A stretch of DNA of 64,000 nucleotides. It comes from Qipengyuania vulgaris. Its GTDB lineage: Bacteria; Pseudomonadota; Alphaproteobacteria; Sphingomonadales; Sphingomonadaceae. The notes beneath the pieces are model-generated. The model saw only the letters and a list, made by a program, of their open reading frames with translations, was not told the DNA's origin and ran no database searches. Shown one piece after another: positions 62,081 through 64,000 of the stretch. A program made the translations under genes and the position numbers. The first letter of the stretch is position 1; each line of letters starts with the position of its first letter. The stretch lies in the NCBI RefSeq assembly GCF_009827325.1, contig NZ_WTYC01000001.1:620001-684000 (forward strand). The letters run 5' to 3'.

Positions 62081-62961
62081 ACTACAATAACCACCGGCCG
62101 GGCCTGAAGGCCCGCGCCGCCCACCTTGCCATCCACATGTCTCTGGCCCTTTCGAGCGCCGCCGCCGTGCTGACGCTCGGCGTCTCTGCCGTCACTGCGA
62201 TGCCTGCGAGCGCCGCGGGCATGGCGAGCGATGTCGCGCAGGCGCTGAAACTGCGGCTGCCCAAGACCCCGATCGATGCGATCAGCTGCGACACGCTCGG
62301 GCCCTGGTGCGAAGTCGTCTCGGGTGACACGCTGTTCTACATCGACGAGACCGCCCGCTACCTGTTCGTAGGCCGTCTCTACGACATGGAAGAACGGCGC
62401 GACGTCACTGCCGCCCGCCTGCTCGAACTCAATCCCGATCTGCTCGCGGCCGGTGCGGCGCGCGTAGCCAGTGACGCGCCGGCGGGACGCGACGAAACGC
62501 CTGTCCAGGCGGGTGCCAGCCATGTCGACCTCTCGTCGCTTCCGGCTGCCGGCGCGATCCACTGGGGCAACCTCAAGGGCGAACGCCTGGTCGTCTTCTC
62601 GGATTTCCAGTGCGGGTATTGCCAGCGCCTGACCGCCGAACTCGCCAAGGCCAAGGTTCATGTCGAAGAGCGACCGATCTCGATCTTCGGCGCGGCAAGC
62701 CGCAAGATTTCCGAGGCGGTGCTGTGCGCTAAGGATCCGGCAAAGGCACTCCATGCGGCCTATTCCGGCCAGGCTCTGGCGACTGATAAGACCTGCAAGG
62801 AGGCCAAGGCACTCGATGCCAACGAAGCCTTCGCGAAGGCCAACGGGTTTGCCGGAACTCCGGTCATCGTGCGCGCCCGCGATGGGGCGGTGCTTCATGG
62901 CTACCGCGATGCCGCGGCGATCCGCCGCTTCGTCGCCGAAGGCAAGGGAGTGGCGCAATGA
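62077..62961 (+). CDS. DsbC-family disulfide isomerase of the tra operon
   Basis: 294 residues with a signal peptide ending at about 47 ('AMPASAA'), a long N-terminal part including 'DTLGPWCEVVSGDTLFYIDE' as in DsbC dimerisation domains, and a thioredoxin domain with the C-x2-C motif 'FQCGYCQRL' (Cys179, Cys182) and a cis-Pro-type 'GFAGTPVIV'. F-type systems have disulfide-bonded outer-membrane proteins (TraK, TraV, TraU) and often bring their own isomerase. Overlaps both neighbours by four bases. Confidence 0.9.
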   Translation: MNYNNHRPGLKARAAHLAIHMSLALSSAAAVLTLGVSAVTAMPASAAGMASDVAQALKLRLPKTPIDAISCDTLGPWCEVVSGDTLFYIDETARYLFVGRLYDMEERRDVTAARLLELNPDLLAAGAARVASDAPAGRDETPVQAGASHVDLSSLPAAGAIHWGNLKGERLVVFSDFQCGYCQRLTAELAKAKVHVEERPISIFGAASRKISEAVLCAKDPAKALHAAYSGQALATDKTCKEAKALDANEAFAKANGFAGTPVIVRARDGAVLHGYRDAAAIRRFVAEGKGVAQ

Positions 62962-63545
62962 GCCGGCTTCCAATCCTTCGCGCCATGGTGCTCGCTGCGC
63001 CGCTCCTCCTGGCCAGTGGCTGCGCCAGCCTCGGCGGCAACGTCAAAGGCAGCTTTGCCTGCCGGGCTCCGGAAGGGACCTGCGCGCCGACTTCCGCGAT
63101 CGATGCCGGGGCGACCGGCATTGAAAAGGCTGACACGGTTGACGCGCATCGGACGGTGACCCCGACCGGCGAAGCGGTTCGTCGCCTGCTGGTCGTGCTG
63201 ACAGGCTACCGTGACGCGGCGGGCCGCGACCATGAGGCGCGCGTCGTTCACCTGACGCTGCCCGAACAGGCAGGGACAGGCTGGCGCACGCCGCAGGGCC
63301 GCCGCGAAGTCCTGCGCTCGCTGGCATCGACTATTGCCGCGACGCGCGAGAGCAACCCCGCAACCGATTTCCAACCGCCAAAAATCCAAGAGGCAGACAC
63401 ATTGCCGGAACAGCTGTTCATCCCCTCGCAGCCCGTTCCGGCGATGCCCGGCGCTGACGCGCCGGAACCCGGGGGACCTGGCTCGTTTTCCCCTCCCCGC
63501 GAGCCGGTCCCCCAACCTGACATGACCGAAGGAGAGAGCCAGTGA
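62958..63545 (+). CDS. traV: T4SS lipoprotein TraV
   Basis: 195 residues with a lipoprotein signal ('APLLLASGC', Cys at about 22) followed by the TraV signature 'FACRAPEGTCAPTSAIDA' with two conserved cysteines. The C-terminal part is proline-rich. TraV anchors the outer-membrane core complex (VirB7 counterpart). Overlaps dsbC and traC by four bases. Confidence 0.9.
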   Translation: MSRLPILRAMVLAAPLLLASGCASLGGNVKGSFACRAPEGTCAPTSAIDAGATGIEKADTVDAHRTVTPTGEAVRRLLVVLTGYRDAAGRDHEARVVHLTLPEQAGTGWRTPQGRREVLRSLASTIAATRESNPATDFQPPKIQEADTLPEQLFIPSQPVPAMPGADAPEPGGPGSFSPPREPVPQPDMTEGESQ

Positions 63546-64000
63546 CGCTATCCCTTGCTGCCGCGCGCGACGCACTCTCGCGGGGCCTGTTTGCCGACAC
63601 GGCTCGGCCCGAAAAGCCGCGGGCGCATTTCGGGCTCGATATGCTCTCGGACTGGCTGCCCTACCGGGTCTATGACGAGGGGGCGAAGCTCTACCGCAAC
63701 GCCCGCTCCAAAGGCTTCGTGCTCGAAGTCACCCCGCTGATCGGGGCCGACGAACGGACCGGCGAGATCCTCGGTCAGTTCTTCTCCGAAGGCCTGCCGC
63801 AGGGCGCCTGCCTCCAGGTCCTGAACTTCGCATCTCCGCGGATCGGCAGCGTGGTCGGCCCCTGGTTCGCTCCGCGCTACGAGCAGGGCGGGATCTACGA
63901 GGCCATCGCCAGAGCGCGCACCAGGCGCCTTTACGATCTCGTCTGGAGCTCGGGCTCGGCGCATGCGCCGTTCCATGCTCGCAACGTCCGGCTGATCGTC
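63542..64000 (+). CDS. traC: T4SS ATPase TraC, N-terminal part (cut by window edge)
   Basis: 153 codons from GTG 63542, inside the end of traV; the gene runs beyond the window. The N-terminal TraC_F_IV domain is visible: 'DMLSDWLPYRVYDEGAKLYR', 'SKGFVLEVTPLIGADE' and 'FFSEGLPQGACLQVLNFASP'. TraC is the VirB4-like ATPase for pilus assembly. The nucleotide-binding motifs would lie to the right of the window. Confidence 0.9.
   Translation, partial: MTLSLAAARDALSRGLFADTARPEKPRAHFGLDMLSDWLPYRVYDEGAKLYRNARSKGFVLEVTPLIGADERTGEILGQFFSEGLPQGACLQVLNFASPRIGSVVGPWFAPRYEQGGIYEAIARARTRRLYDLVWSSGSAHAPFHARNVRLIV

Overview
The window is chromosomal DNA of an alphaproteobacterium, most likely Sphingomonadales (Erythrobacter/Novosphingobium-like). 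This is inferred from the GC-rich sequence, the alphaproteobacterial type of SerC, the two large TonB-dependent receptors, the CYP153-type P450, and an F-type conjugation operon of the kind found in sphingomonad integrative elements. No rRNA genes and no CRISPR array were seen.

Layout. (1) 1-5.8 kb is a housekeeping segment: serC (cut by the left edge), a GT4 glycosyltransferase, a small membrane protein, rarA overlapping an RNase H-fold protein, glutaminase and tRNA-Thr(UGU). (2) 6.2-12.0 kb holds an orphan MCE protein, a truncated MarR gene and an EmrA/EmrB/outer-membrane-factor efflux operon. (3) 12.4-33.9 kb is a catabolic island bounded by two TonB-dependent receptors. Its leftward operon runs GntR, nitronate-monooxygenase-like flavoprotein, 21-codon ORF, Coq4-like protein, thiolase-fold aldolase, DUF35, two acyl-CoA dehydrogenases, acyl-CoA ligase, Baeyer-Villiger monooxygenase and alpha/beta hydrolase, mostly joined by 4-bp overlaps. 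The divergent rightward group is CYP153-type P450, [2Fe-2S] ferredoxin and a second acyl-CoA dehydrogenase pair. (4) An apparently intact IS3-family element lies at 34.0-35.2 kb. (5) 35.4-46.7 kb holds a TetR regulator, an Mla-type lipid transport operon (permease, ATPase, MCE protein, PqiC-like lipoprotein) and an RND efflux operon with its own divergent TetR. (6) 46.9-49.3 kb is a pile of IS5, IS630 and IS3 remnants. (7) 49.5-54.6 kb carries a NUDIX hydrolase, a UbiB-like kinase with a MarR regulator, and a second MarR facing an alpha/beta hydrolase/hotdog thioesterase pair. (8) 54.7-56.2 kb is an IS3-family element inserted in an older transposase gene. (9) From 57.6 kb to the right edge is part of an integrative conjugative element: AlpA-like and HTH regulators, then traA-traL-traE-traK-traB-dsbC-traV-traC, with a match to the alphaproteobacterial LexA box in the divergent control region.

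How the genes could work together. TonB receptors import a hydrophobic substrate and CYP153/ferredoxin hydroxylate it. The acid is activated to a CoA ester and dehydrogenated by two-subunit acyl-CoA dehydrogenases. The thiolase-fold protein lacks the acylating cysteine and is paired with DUF35, as in Ltp2-type retro-aldolases, which release a ketone. The BVMO would turn such a ketone into an ester or lactone for the adjoining hydrolase. This ordered aldolase, BVMO and hydrolase route, with an unexplained Coq4-like protein, is the most novel-looking system here. The substrate is unknown, and no enoyl-CoA hydratase or ferredoxin reductase is in the window. Mla transport and two efflux systems nearby fit life with hydrophobic compounds.
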